Origin: Diadema setosum
Lineage: Eukaryota > Echinodermata > Echinoidea > Diadematoida > Diadematidae
Reading direction: 5' to 3'
Assembly (NCBI GenBank): GCA_033980235.1
Contig: CM067079.1
Span: forward strand, 28,891,647 to 28,955,646
Length of the DNA: 64,000 nucleotides
The notes below the pieces were generated by a model. The model worked only from the letters and a program-made list of their open reading frames with translations. It was not told the origin of the DNA and did no database searches. Positions 46,871 through 57,946 of this stretch are shown in pieces. Every line of letters starts with the position of its first letter. Position 1 is the first letter of the stretch. The translations under genes and the position numbers were made by a program.

Positions 46871-48070
46871 CTATCTTTGACTGCAGTGGTAAAGAAATTG
46901 AAGTTGATCGTCATCCAGCTCTGGTCCCATTTGTACGTCTCGGACCGTCTCTGATGAGGTGAGTGGTGGGAGGTGTAACAGCTCGCCGTTTGGTACCGAG
47001 GTGACTCTGTCCTCCTCCTCATCTTCCCTCTCATCCATGCTGTCATCAACTACTGGCGTGCGGGCAATGTCTAGGACTCCTGCACGTTCCTGCCGTCTGA
47101 AGAACTGCTTCAGGAGGTTTGCATCAGTGGGAAGGAGGAGCAGTACTTCGTCGTCAATTTCAAACTTCCTGGCCTTGGCTTTCTTGTTGTACTGTCTCCG
47201 ATACTTCTCTGCTGCTCTCGATAGGTTCTGCTGAGCTAGGTTGCAAGTTGCCTCTAGTCGGTCTTTTAGGTCAATCACATATTGGTAGGTCGTCTTCGTT
47301 TCTGGCTCCTCAACATCAATTGTCCATAGCTCCTTGAAAATGGTCAGTGGACCTCTAACCACCCGTCCATAGAGGAGCTCGAAGGGAGAGAATCCCGTAC
47401 TTTCTTGCACTGCCTCTCTATACGCAAACAGAAGGGGATTGAGGTACCTGTCCCAATCTTTCGGTCTCTCCTCACACATCTTGCGGAGCATTGACTTGAG
47501 TGTGCCATTAAAACGTTCAACTAACCCGTTACAGGCAGGGTGGTAGGGTGTCGTCGTAAACTGGCGAATTGACAGGAGTCGCGAGATCTCCTTCATCATC
47601 TCCGAGGTAAATTGGCTACCCCTGTCAGTCAGCACTTCTCTTGGTATCCCCACTCTTGAGTAGATACCCATTAGTGCTTCTGCAATGGTTTGAGTGTCAA
47701 TCCGCCGCAATGGTATGGCCTCTGGGTATCTAGTTGCGTATTCGACAACTGTCAGAATGAAACGATGTCCATGACTAGTTGCTGGCTCGATTGGTCCTAC
47801 CAGATCCATAGCCACACGCCGAAATGGTTCATCAATCAGTGGTGTAGATCCGAGTGGTACTTTTGTGACCTTCCCTTTTGGTGTTGTCCGCTGACATACC
47901 TCACACGACCTACAGTAGCGCACTACGTCTGCGTGCATCCCTGGCCAGAAGAAATGAGTCTGAATCTTCTCACTTGTTTTCTTTGCCCCTAAGTGACCTC
48001 CTAGAATCGACTCATGAGCCAGTTTCAAAACTCTATCACGAAGCTTACCCGGCACAACTACTTGCAGCAC
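46871..48070 (-). CDS. retrotransposon integrase and linker
   Basis: 399 codons. The zinc-binding H2C2 domain has H19, H26, C56 and C59. The catalytic core has D89 (MDLVGP), D149 (LTDRGSQFTSE) and E185 (NGLVERFNGT), giving the D,D-35-E spacing of Ty3/Gypsy integrases. FSPFELLYGR and KARKFEIDDEVLLLLPTD mark the C-terminal part. After LLPTDANLLKQ the text jumps into an acidic linker (DEREDEEEDRV, LPPLTSSETVRDVQMGPEL) of the kind found just before reverse transcriptase. It then stops. The missing chromo-like segment and all of reverse transcriptase and RNase H look deleted. Confidence 0.93.
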   Translation of the reverse strand: MLQVVVPGKLRDRVLKLAHESILGGHLGAKKTSEKIQTHFFWPGMHADVVRYCRSCEVCQRTTPKGKVTKVPLGSTPLIDEPFRRVAMDLVGPIEPATSHGHRFILTVVEYATRYPEAIPLRRIDTQTIAEALMGIYSRVGIPREVLTDRGSQFTSEMMKEISRLLSIRQFTTTPYHPACNGLVERFNGTLKSMLRKMCEERPKDWDRYLNPLLFAYREAVQESTGFSPFELLYGRVVRGPLTIFKELWTIDVEEPETKTTYQYVIDLKDRLEATCNLAQQNLSRAAEKYRRQYNKKAKARKFEIDDEVLLLLPTDANLLKQFFRRQERAGVLDIARTPVVDDSMDEREDEEEDRVTSVPNGELLHLPPLTSSETVRDVQMGPELDDDQLQFLYHCSQR

Positions 48071-49503
48071 AGTGTCAGACCCTGGCGTTGCCTCGACATA
48101 TACTCTCGATAGAGCACTCCCTTCTTATACAGTAGACGCGAAGAACTACCGTGGCGTCTCACCTTGACCTCTCCCGTCTCTGCTAATCTCTTCATGGGGG
48201 CTAATGAAGTATCGTCAGCCTGCGCCTTGATAAGTTCGTCCACGCTTACCACATCCTCCACTGGTTTGGGTACGATAAGTGGTGGCTGAGTTCTCCGTGC
48301 TCGCTCCTTCTGTCCTCTTGTCTCCACTGCATGTGCCTGTAGCTCTGGAGGTGTCCACGATTGGTCGGGATTGGTTGGCTCCTTCACACCCGGTATGTTT
48401 CCGAGGATGACGTCATACACAGGCCTGGTCATGCATAGTGCCTCCACCTGTCCTCTGAAGTAGGGTGTATCAAGCTCTACGCGGGCTACTTGGAAGCTCT
48501 TGACAGTCCCGTCAATAAGAACACACGTCCTCTCCTCTGAGGTGAGTTGCTCATCTTTCACAAGGCCCTGTCTCACTACCACAGTCGAACATCCCGTGTC
48601 TCGCAGCACGTCCACTCGCTTGCCATTGACCCTGCCCTTGCAGACTGGCATCCTCCCTTCACTGGTACCACAAGCGACCGCAGAGAGCACAGGTAGTGTA
48701 CCTCCACAGGCCAATTTCACTTCGCTTCCGTCTTTGGTGAGATTTCGCTCAACAAACGGCGACCTATGTACCGCAATACACATCGCACCTTGGTCCTGGT
48801 GAGTTTGCGAACTCCCCTTTCTAGCTGACGGTGACTCCCCACCTGCCTCCTTAGGTGGGTCTCCCCTCGGTGAGTCTTCGAGGGATGCAGCCTTCTCTAG
48901 CCGCACTCGTCTTGCTCTGCAGTCCCTGGAGAAATGTCCGGCTTTCCCACAGATGAAGCACACCTTCCCTGGTGCAGCATTTCCCTCGCTGGGTGCTTTG
49001 CCTTTCACAGGTGCATCTCCTTTTGGACTGCTACTATCCGACGGCTGGGCTCCATTTGGACGTTTCTCTTTCATGCGTCGGAGTCTCGGGTCTCCATGCG
49101 CCTCCCGGTACTGTTCCGCCAGACACAACAACTCTGGAAGCTTTTGCGGTCCCCGCTCTCGTAGAAACACCAGTAAATCTTTACTGCATGTCTCTAGAAT
49201 CTGTTCCTGCAGAAAGAGATTCTTTAATCCAACAGCATCATCACTATATGGGCTAAGTTCAACCCATCGATCCAAATATTTCTCGATTCTATCAGCAAAT
49301 TGACTGTACGTTTCCCCATGATGTATCTTTGCATTCCTAAATTCCAACCTGTACCCTTCTTCAGTGAGGTCGTATCCCTTGAGTAACGACTTCTTGACAG
49401 CCTCATACTGCATAGACTCTGATGCCGTAAGTCGAGACACAATACTCAGAGCTTTACCTGCCAACAGGGCTGATATAGCTATCCCCAATCTGACTGCTCC
49501 CAT
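48058..49503 (-). CDS. retrotransposon capsid (SCAN-like), zinc knuckle, protease
   Basis: 481 codons. Residues about 29-125 form a SCAN-like capsid (YEAVKKSLLKGYDLTEEGYR, LEFRNAKIHHGETYSQFA, QILETCSKDLLVFLRERGP). A zinc knuckle CFICGKAGHFSRDC (C-x2-C-x4-H-x4-C) follows near residue 185. An aspartic protease carries VLRDTGCSTVVV. The last 60 residues (SVDELIKAQADDTSLAPM, LLYKKGVLYREY) are the segment that normally precedes integrase, so the frame should continue into the next ORF. A frameshift near 48075 separates them. Confidence 0.9.
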   Translation of the reverse strand: MGAVRLGIAISALLAGKALSIVSRLTASESMQYEAVKKSLLKGYDLTEEGYRLEFRNAKIHHGETYSQFADRIEKYLDRWVELSPYSDDAVGLKNLFLQEQILETCSKDLLVFLRERGPQKLPELLCLAEQYREAHGDPRLRRMKEKRPNGAQPSDSSSPKGDAPVKGKAPSEGNAAPGKVCFICGKAGHFSRDCRARRVRLEKAASLEDSPRGDPPKEAGGESPSARKGSSQTHQDQGAMCIAVHRSPFVERNLTKDGSEVKLACGGTLPVLSAVACGTSEGRMPVCKGRVNGKRVDVLRDTGCSTVVVRQGLVKDEQLTSEERTCVLIDGTVKSFQVARVELDTPYFRGQVEALCMTRPVYDVILGNIPGVKEPTNPDQSWTPPELQAHAVETRGQKERARRTQPPLIVPKPVEDVVSVDELIKAQADDTSLAPMKRLAETGEVKVRRHGSSSRLLYKKGVLYREYMSRQRQGLTLCCK

Positions 49504-49830
49504 CCTACACTGGTAGCGTGTCTTTCAAACCTACACAGATACGCGTCTATGTCGTCCTTTCCATCTTGGAACACTGGAAGAGGAGGAACACTTGGCCGGT
49601 GTGTGACCCGAGTCGCACTGCTGGACGTTCCTATCTCTTTCCTAAGTTCCTCGAGTTGAATTTGTTTGGCTATCAAATCAGTTTCTGATTGCTTCAAAGC
49701 CGCCTCTGCAGCTCTAGCTGCCGCTCTCTCATCTCTCGCTTCTCGCACACACGTGTCTACGTTATTCCCTTAATTCCATCCCACTAAGTCCAAAATCTTT
49801 ACCCTGTTCTATAAACCTGCCCCTATCCAT
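49479..49830 (-). pseudogene. retrotransposon gag N-terminus, frameshifted
   Basis: A plausible start ATG at 49830-49828 opens MDRGRFIEQGKDFGLSGMEL. A one-base shift near 49770 leads into VREARDERAAARAAEAALKQ, a charged helical stretch. It then runs to VFQDGKDDIDAYLCRFERHA, the usual start of the capsid. A second shift near 49500 moves into the next frame. The charged helix is typical of gags of this group. Confidence 0.8.
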
Positions 49831-50080
49831 TATGTTAACCCCAGCAATAAACTCACCCCACGCAGCACAGCGGTATCAGGCAGGCACAGGAGTACTGGCA
49901 ATGGTGCTGGTATCAAAACTGGAAATGGCACTGCAGCAGTCGAAGTCTCCGTGCACCCTGTAACTATTTCTTGGTGAGAACATGCAAAACTTGGTCAACA
50001 TAAGACAATGGAACACATACCAAATCCATATAATTAACAGTTTCTCAATCTAACCTAACCTATCAATGAAAGAAAAAATG

Positions 50081-50097
50081 TCCCTTCGTGGTCGCCA
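50081..50097 (-). promoter_or_regulatory. primer-binding site for tRNA-Arg
   Basis: Four bases inside the 5' LTR, the minus strand reads TGGCGACCACGAAGGGA. Its complement, TCCCTTCGTGGTCGCCA, agrees with the 3' end plus CCA of animal tRNA-Arg(UCG) as I remember it. Confidence 0.8.
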
Positions 50098-50101
50098 TTT
50101 A

Positions 50102-52189
50102 TGTCAGCTCTAAGATCTGTATTTATCTACGACTGACGATAAGTCTGGTTCTGCTATGAGATACACTGTAATTAATACACTTCAACACTTCGTGAGTTTA
50201 CTGAACAAAAAATGCAGCTCTTATGCTATTTATTTTTCCAACACGACTTCAAAAAAAAAATATATATTTTTACAATACTTCCCCCCCCCCCAAAAAAAAA
50301 AAAAAAACTTATTACATTGATTTCGTATTTACACCAAAGAAATTATAGAAATGTTCAGGAGCAATCCAATGAGATAATATAATATGCTAATAAATCCTTT
50401 CCTCATGTAAACGCATCCTAGACTAATCTTATAAACACATCCTAGACCCGGGTTGTTAATACCTGTGGTTCAATACTTTGCTGTGCGCACGTGTGGTTTC
50501 AATGTATACTGTCCGACGGGAATGGGGGGGGGGGGTGTGAACTAGTCTGTGCGGTAATGCAGAAGTTGCCTGGATAATCGCGATGTCGAGTATGTCGTCC
50601 GGCTGGCGGGAATTGTCGTCGTGTCGACCGAGATGCCACCGCTTGCACCGGAGGACTACCAAGGTACGGGAATTCTGTCCGGGTAGCAGGAATTGCCCTC
50701 ACGCTAACCGAGATGCCGTTGAGCTAATGGTGATGCCGTCACTATGATGCCGTGGAGTTACCTGACGGTGATTCCGCCGAGCGTATTTGCTATGCCGTCG
50801 AGATAACGATGGTTCCGTCGAGCCCAGCTCGTCGGTGTCGATCTATATGGGGATATTATAACCACCTCTCATAACATTATATATTCACAGGGTAATCTCA
50901 AACATGAACCACAGTTCAATACTTCCTTATACTTAACCACTAATGCTCCTGTATACTTCCATCATGACAAACAGACCTATATATACATACTACATAAATA
51001 AACCATCGCCATGTATATAATCATAACTCACTTAACATATAAACATGACAGATCATCTCATATAAACTATATCAATCAAAAACCAGCTAAACTGTATTCT
51101 CTTAACATATATCCCTTTCTCATTATAACTAACCTTTAAATCCTTCAGCAACCAAAATTACATTTTAACTTATCACTTAAAAAACTTCTAACTTCATTCA
51201 CTTTAATTATGAACAACAAAACCTGGATTGTATTTTCCTGATACAACCATAGAAAACCAAAATCTACTGTATCCACAAATATCGCTGTAAATCCAAACAT
51301 TCCACCTATAACATTCACCTGCTGACTTGGCCTGCCTTCTTGCCAAACTACAACAAATCCTATTGCACTCTTATACAACGTATCCAATCTGATATGTAGC
51401 ACAATCTTTACTCAAACAGACTTAATCCACATATGATTATAGTGAACCAGCGAACATAATATGAATCTCTGTATTAAAAAAATAACAATAATGACGAACT
51501 CAGAATATTGCAAAAACAAATTAATACAGCTACAAAACTACTTACGTCTGATTTGGTGTTCAGACCCCGAAGTAATGGTGAGGAGGAGACTTCAGCTGTT
51601 GTCAGTGCCTGCAGCATGTCTTGCGCGTGCCCTGCCCTAATGCGTGGGGCTGCTGTGCCATGACTCTCCTGCCTGAAATGCAGCGCTGCGTTGTAGGCCG
51701 ATCAGCTACCTCTCTACTCCTATCACCAGTGAGTTAGAAGAGCATGTCTTGCTCTGACAGATGTTCAGATCCAACTGATTTTTCCCTCCAAATTTACTTT
51801 CCTTGTCGCCTCTAATATAACTCCACCCTCTACTGTGCTTAAACTGGTTCCAGCTAGCTTTCCCCTTTTTATTACATGTCCCTTTTCTTTCCAACTAATT
51901 CCTCCTTTTGGCTTTAAACCTATCTATCCCAACTATCTCCCCCTAACTAAATACCTGTTCTCTCCTACCAACTCTCCCTTCCTACATTAGCCATTCTACC
52001 CTGACTCCACTGAGCCTCCCTCTTTCTTCCACACTGTCCTTTCTCCCTAACCACTTCTCTCCACCTGGCTTGCCCGATTCTAACTTTCTATGCTGTTTAC
52101 GCCTGCTGTCCCCATTTCCCACCTGATGGCTTGCCTGAACAAAGGAATCTCACACATTCCACACTCGCACTCTCAGTCACATCGTGACA
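50102..52189 (-). repeat. LTR (5' in element orientation)
   Basis: It starts TGTCACGATGTGACTGAG on the minus strand and ends AGAGCTGACA. As the 5' LTR it should carry the promoter; no core promoter motif was picked out. Around 51068-51072 it preserves the empty site of the DNA transposon found in the other LTR. Confidence 0.95.
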
Positions 52190-52194
52190 AAAGG

Positions 52195-53340
52195 AAGATA
52201 TTATTTTCGAATAGTAAAATGCACGAAAAAGCTGCATCCGTCGTATTTTCAACACATATTTGACTTCAAAGTACAGGCCAAAGTAGTTTCTAGCAATGTA
52301 TGGACACAAATTTCCCTTCAAAATATATGTGAATACAGAGAGCAAAGCCAGTGATATTCTAATGTTAGCTTTTTGGAGTATTTACAGAGCGATGGTTATT
52401 CGAAACAACCTTGGAAAAGAGCAGAGGAAAGCAATTGATTGTACATGTTCTTAATAGAAGTTTTTTCAAGAATGCAGATACATTCCTTTCTGAAGAAGGA
52501 ATATACACGTACACTGTATTATACACCAAAGGAATTAAAAACGTACTTTTGTGTTTGTAACTTATTGTAAAAATAAAAAAAAAAATAAAATGAAAAATCC
52601 TGACATGTAAATTTGTATTAAAATGTGCAGTAATGAATTAATGCTAAGGAGAGAATCACAGAAGGCAAAATCTTGGGCGTCCTTACCCTTTTATCTAGGC
52701 TAATTTGATAGTGTTGAGGTAGGTAGTTTAAGACCCTATCTACAATGGGTGATGTGCACGAAAGGCAAAAGAAACAAACGTGTCTGGATTCCAGATATCT
52801 TTTTGTTTTCACTCTATCCTTCTTTGTTGTGGCAAAATTATAGATGGATATTATATGGTAAAATAGAAAGTTGTCTACCCCGAAATTATTGGATATAAAA
52901 CATCATCATTTATGCTTGTACACCAGTAGAGCAACATACAAGAAAATAAAAAAGGGGAGGGGACCCTCAACATGGTTTTTCACTAGTTATAGTGTTCGAA
53001 TGCCCACGAACACAAAATGAATAGACAACAAAATCATTTTTTTTACGACAATTTTATTAAGTTTTAGGTTTAGAATCAACTTTTACGTAGCACATTAACG
53101 ACAACCTTGATAAATGGCTGGTTTCTTGAGTTTTTGTGTGGATGTTATTGTGTCTTAAAATATGACACATTGGAAAAGTTGATGCCAAATTTCAAGCTTT
53201 TATCTCTTTTTGAAAGATGCATGTACTCTCTGTTCAATCTTATCTGCTTCTTAACAATCTACAATGTACTTTAAAATGATAGCAAACAGCGTCACAAAGG
53301 CCGTGCTGTCATCCGTTTCTGGGCAAGCTTTGTGTGCGAC
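52195..53340. other. AT-rich spacer, nothing recognised
   Basis: No gene or element ends recognised. A/T-runs near 52568 and 53037. Short open frames lack any domain. Confidence 0.4.
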
Positions 53341-54481
53341 TTGCGAAGAACATTTTTGATACACGGAGGTTACCGCAGATAACCCGCACACGACAGTACC
53401 TAGTATGCTTCTCGCCCGTAGTTGCCCGGAGTAGCGCACGCAAGTCCTATTTACCCGCAGTCAAGTTTAGGCCCTGTCACACCTTTCCGGGCAAGCTATA
53501 CGGGGGCTTGTTACGTGTGGGGATTTTCCAGCACGCAGGACAATTTTTGCGGGCGGACAAGGCTTTGGACGAGTTTCACATGGGTCTATATATACAGTAC
53601 ATGCTGGACCCGTGCTACTTACGTTCTATGTGACCTGCGTGTCAGGCGCATGGGTGGCGATTGAGGGCTGACAACTTGGTGACTGAGGAATTGAGTATAT
53701 GAATATAAGAACGACCCAAGTCCATGGAGGATCATTTCGAGTAAACTAAAAAAAACTTCATATCTTTTTTATTTGTCCAATAATATTCTATTTATCTGTG
53801 ATGGGAAGGCAACATTGTATATACAAATTAGAACATGTATTATTATGACAATTAACATTTACATTAATTGTGGAGAGGCCATTTTGTGTGGTGGACTTGG
53901 GTCGTTCTTTGATTCATATGGACTTGGGTCGTTCTTTGATTCATATACATGATATTCTGCTATAGAGATGGGAGAGGGATGAGAGAGGGCGCTATTATAT
54001 GAATGTAAGAATGACCCAAGTCCTTCCTTCTTACATTAATATAAGATTTAACTCATTCATTTCAGGCACTTCCGGGGGTAATTATGATTTATCATTTACA
54101 CACAAGATGAGTCCATGCATAAGCTACAATTTCCCATGAAAAACTGAATTTGGCCAAAAATTGGACTAGGGTCGTTCTTATATTCATATACTCAATTCTT
54201 CTGAAGGAAGTTGATTTGCATAGATCCACGGGCAACTTATGTACTTTAAGAGGGTCAACTGCTTGTGACTTGCAAGCGGCAGCTACGGGCCTCCTACTGG
54301 TGTTTTGCGTGGACCTCTGCAGGTAAAATCCCCGCGACTCACTCGGAAAAAGTTTTGGTCATGCTCAAAACTTGGCTGCAGGTAAATCGGACTAGCGTGC
54401 GCACCTCCGGGCAACTAGGAATACGGGCGAGATACGTGGTCAGTACTGCCAGGTGCAGACCAACTGCGGGGAGCTCCGGGT
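53341..54481. repeat. GC-richer repeat with GCCCGTAG/TTGCCCGG motifs, split by a MITE
   Basis: The flanks 53370-53690 and 54200-54481 are GC-rich and full of GCCCG, CCCGCAG and GGGCAA motifs (CCTGTCACACCTTTCCGGGC, GCACCTCCGGGCAACTAGGA). They look like the two halves of one fold-back-like element interrupted by the MITE at 53689-54196. The right half ends where the truncated BEL fragment begins. Confidence 0.45.
53689..54196. mobile_element. MITE with AATTGAGTATATGAATATAA ends reiterated inside
   Basis: The left end AATTGAGTATATGAATATAA then GAACGACCCAAGTCC is mirrored at the right (GGACTAGGGTCGTTCTTATA then TTCATATACTCAATT). Extra internal copies of the same sequence lie at 53891-53950 (two, inverted) and 53998-54028 (one, direct). 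Length 508 bp. No clear target duplication. Confidence 0.8.
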
Positions 54482-54847
54482 ACCAAGCATATCACCCATC
54501 TCATCAACCACTTTCTGGACTGCTTCATTTTCTGCAATTTCTCTCTCCAATTGCAATTTCTGCAGCATTTCTTCCCCTTTCAGTCTCAGCATTTCTGCCT
54601 GCATTTCCTCATTCATTTTCCTCCTTTTTTCTTCCAATTGTTGAAGCTTGACTTGTCTTTCCTTTTCTGCAAAAGCCAACCTGGCCTTCAGGGCTGCTTC
54701 TTTCTTTTTGAGCTCAAACTTCTCGCTCTTTATTGAAGTTTTCGAAACGGAACTGACGCAGCTGATGTCACTCATCGCTGCTTCACTTCTATCTGAGGGT
54801 GATGCAGACATTTTGTTGCAATGGATAGCAACACAAGTTTGACACAA
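54482..54847 (-). pseudogene. truncated gag start of a second BEL copy
   Basis: Encodes MSASPSDRSEAAMSD, then the charged coiled coil KFELKKKEAALKARLAFAEK to VDEMGDMLG, nearly identical to the gag N-terminus at 62040-62403. It stops abruptly at 54482, where unrelated GC-rich DNA begins. It is followed on its upstream side by the same leader and LTR as the full element. Confidence 0.9.
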
Positions 54848-55074
54848 ACCGAGAAAGTGCAGACCTCTGCACTGTATTGCAATGACTGTTCTTGCTTCGT
54901 TAGATTAACATTCGATTATCATTGTGGCTGCCTCAGCTCACGACGACCTCGTTTGCTGAGGAGTTTCGTTCTCTGTTATACGCCCTGTATTATTATTAGC
55001 CATAAGATCCAACAGACGACACTGGAAACATAGGTATACGATTAAATCCTGTTTAATCAGACTGGAATCCAACT

Positions 55075-56671
55075 TGTCATCGATCTTGGAGTGGAGTGGA
55101 GTGGAGATAATAATCTGAAATAGATGTGATACAGACTCAATTTATACTTGTTTACCCTCATGTAACAAGGTAATAAAACTGTAATACCGAAATCTGCACA
55201 TATCAGTCCATATTTATAAATTATGTTAACTTCATCATGTATGAACGTACACTGATAATTCAAATTTCACTTTATATTTCCATGAATAATAGCCAAAATA
55301 AATATCAGACAATTTATCTTATTTGTGTCACAGCTTTCGCTCTTTGTTGTCATAAACAGCTTGTGACAACTTCAGAATTTCACTTCACCTTACTTATTGA
55401 ACATCATAACAACATGTGGATATATGCTATCAAATGACCATATGAATCCACCCTAACAAAAAGGTTATATAACTCGGACTCTTCCTACTAATTTACTGAA
55501 ATATAATATAATCATCCAAATTGTTTTGACTTCCCATTGGGATTTGAATACCCACTAATGCTGGTGTATATTACATATATATTCCTGTTTGTGAGATAAT
55601 GTGTTTATTTATATTAATCAAATAATATCATTATATCACCTGTAAATGTGAAGGTTACACTTTCCATCACATTATGTGTGTCTCTCTCAATTACTAATAA
55701 CCTGACTACACAGAGTGCATGTAACTATAATTACTCTCTCACATACCACAAAGGATGAGTAACCTCTATATACTATTATGTGTTATTAATATATTACAAA
55801 CATGAAAATGACTGAGGATATTGAATATCACCTGTTTATCCAAGTGCTATTCCACTCTAAAATCTGATTATAAATGATACTTGTATTAAATCATGTGCAT
55901 AATAATCACTGACATCTATACTAATTACTTATAGAAAGTTTGAACACTACAATCAACACAGCAACAGCACTCACCTAATCTCCACACACTACTCATACAT
56001 CCATGCACTACCCATTCACAAACAAAGACAAGCACTCATGGGAGCATATACATCCATCTGAATCACAACTCCTTTGTCTACCAATATCTCACAAAGTTTG
56101 CATCATCTACCTAACTTTCTTACAACATAGAAGGCACACATGGAGTACTATAAAGTACATGTACTGTATAACAGTAAAGGCATAAAATGTCAGTTCTTAC
56201 CGAATTCGGGCTTTGAAACACAGAGATCATCAAATGAATGCTGTATAGAACTTTCTTATACGGTTTCCTCGGCTGCAATGCCTTTCTCTACAGAAGTGCA
56301 GAAAGGGACAGCTCCTTCCCAATATACCAACCACCTTCACTGAGTTGAAACAAGGGGGTCATTATGGAATGTTTACATTAGCTGGGGACGGAGGGCTTTA
56401 TCTCCTCCTTGGGTTTGCCTAGACTGACCATTTCAGACCTGTTTACGATGGTTAGTCTTGGTCTGTAAATTCACACAGAAACAACAAAGTTGCTAAGACA
56501 TCACTACACATAGCTGTAGTGACATGGCTCCTTTAAATGGTATTGCCATTTACCATTTCATTAACAAATAACATATTCACCTGATCCTAACTTACGTATC
56601 CGTAGTATTACACAGAAGTTACATGTAGGTAAAATTAAACACCATACAACATTCAGGAATGAATGTTTGCA
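55075..56671 (-). repeat. BEL/Pao LTR (shared, internal)
   Basis: On the minus strand it starts TGCAAACATTC, directly after a purine-rich AGAAAGCGAAAG, and ends GATGACA (TG...CA). The same sequence recurs from 62631 to the window end. It contains a short GGAGT run (55087-55105). It is the 3' LTR of the element to its right and the 5' LTR of the truncated copy to its left. Boundaries are inferred from TG/CA and the purine tract. Confidence 0.8.
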
Positions 56672-56710
56672 CTTTCGCTTTCTACTGATGCAATCGAAAA
56701 CACAACACAT
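56672..56710 (-). other. BEL polypurine tract
   Basis: The minus strand reads AGAAAGCGAAAG immediately before the LTR start TGCAAAC. This is a typical plus-strand primer position, 28 bp after the integrase stop. Confidence 0.6.
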
Positions 56711-57946
56711 TCATTCTGTCAAATAACTCAAAGGCTCCTTGATGGGGATTCGAAACTGGTCTTCTTTAGTGACAGTCCAGTTATTTTTCTGCTGGTAATA
56801 ACAGTACCAACTTGTGTACAGGTCTCTCCAGTTCACTAGTTGGCGTTGACGCTTTCCCTCATTGTCCAGCAAGCCGTCGGCCATCAGCACCTTGACCTTC
56901 CTGATCAAGCCGTCCTTGCTGGGGTAGACCTCGATGACACGCGCGAGGGGCCACCTGCCACGAGCATCGTCGTTCTCCTTCGCTATCACCACACCTGCAA
57001 CTGCGAGTTGTCTGCTTGGGCTGACCCACTTCTGACGGTTCTGCAGTTGCTGAAGATACTCTCTCCTCCACCTTAGCCAGAACTGATTGGTCAAATACTG
57101 GACCCTTCTCCACCACTTCCGGGCATACATATCTTCCCGCTGGAACTGTCCTGGAGGGGGTAAGGCGACCTTCAGCTTCATTGTTAAAAGATGAAGCGGT
57201 GTCAGCGGCTCCGGTGTCTCAGGGTCACTTATGCCAGATGTGGTCAGGGGTCTAGAATTGATGATGGCCTCTGCCTCTGTCATGAATGTACGAAAGGCCT
57301 CATCGTCTAATTGGCTTCCTGCAGACTTCATGAGCGGCTCTAGGACACGGCGAACTGTCTGGATCTGTCGTTCCCATACACCACCCATGTGCGAAGCATG
57401 AGGTACATTCATTACGAATGGTACCCAGTCACATCCATTTTCCAACAGATACTCTCGCACCCTCTCCTGGGCCATCTCTGACAAGGCTTCCCTCAGCTCA
57501 TTACGTGCCCCAACAAAGGTTATAGCCTGGTCAGATCGCAACACCCTCACATATCCACGCCTATTCATAAAGCGTCGCAACGCGTTGATGAAGGCGCTGC
57601 TGCTGAGGCTATTTCCCGTCTCCAGGTGCACACTCCTGGATGACATGCACGTGAACAGCACCCCACACCTCTTTACTTCACTGCGTCGTTCCTTGATCAG
57701 GAATGGTCCAAAGTAATCAACTGCACAGTAGGAGAATGATGGTGAGGGTTGTACCCTTTCCTCTGGCAGCTCTGCCATCTTCTGCTGGGACAGCCGACCT
57801 CGAAGCCTTCTACAGATCACACAAGAGGAAGTGCATTGTGACACAGCTGATGTGCCTCCTATCACCCAATATCCCTTCTGGCGCAGCTCATTGTGGGTAG
57901 TTCCTCTGTCCATGTGCTGGGTTCTCTGGTGACAGTCACGAATCAA
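56711..57946 (-). CDS. BEL/Pao integrase
   Basis: 411 codons. The zinc-binding region has CHQRTQH and CTSSCVIC. Core residues are D77 (YCAVDYFGPF), D139 (RSDQAITFVGA) and E192 (SHMGGVWERQI). The stretch after the second aspartate is usually SDNGTNF; here it reads SDQAITF, so conserved neighbours of the catalytic residue are lost. The C-terminal domain WLRWRREYLQQLQNRQKW... AGVVIAKENDDARGRWPLARV is the segment typical of BEL integrases. The true start is upstream, in the previous frame. Confidence 0.92.
   Translation of the reverse strand: MIRDCHQRTQHMDRGTTHNELRQKGYWVIGGTSAVSQCTSSCVICRRLRGRLSQQKMAELPEERVQPSPSFSYCAVDYFGPFLIKERRSEVKRCGVLFTCMSSRSVHLETGNSLSSSAFINALRRFMNRRGYVRVLRSDQAITFVGARNELREALSEMAQERVREYLLENGCDWVPFVMNVPHASHMGGVWERQIQTVRRVLEPLMKSAGSQLDDEAFRTFMTEAEAIINSRPLTTSGISDPETPEPLTPLHLLTMKLKVALPPPGQFQREDMYARKWWRRVQYLTNQFWLRWRREYLQQLQNRQKWVSPSRQLAVAGVVIAKENDDARGRWPLARVIEVYPSKDGLIRKVKVLMADGLLDNEGKRQRQLVNWRDLYTSWYCYYQQKNNWTVTKEDQFRIPIKEPLSYLTE

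Larger units (their letters stand above)
41606..52194 (-). mobile_element. Gmr1-like Ty3/Gypsy LTR retrotransposon, RT-RNase H deleted
   Basis: Complete insertion: AAAGG (41606-41610), LTR, 3.5 kb internal region, LTR, AAAGG (52190-52194). LTRs begin TGTCA and end TGACA. Order on the minus strand is LTR (50102-52189), primer-binding site, gag with SCAN-like capsid and zinc knuckle, protease, integrase, a linker, then a purine-rich tract and the second LTR. No reverse transcriptase or RNase H remains: only about 280 bp separate the end of the linker from the LTR. Known: Gmr1-type elements carry integrase before reverse transcriptase, and the vertebrate SCAN domain is thought to derive from their capsid. 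Both traits fit here. The element could move only with proteins supplied in trans. Confidence 0.92.

Noticed and set aside
46959..49303. Plus-strand open frames over the Gypsy-type element
   Set aside because: Antisense shadows of capsid, protease and integrase coding sequence.
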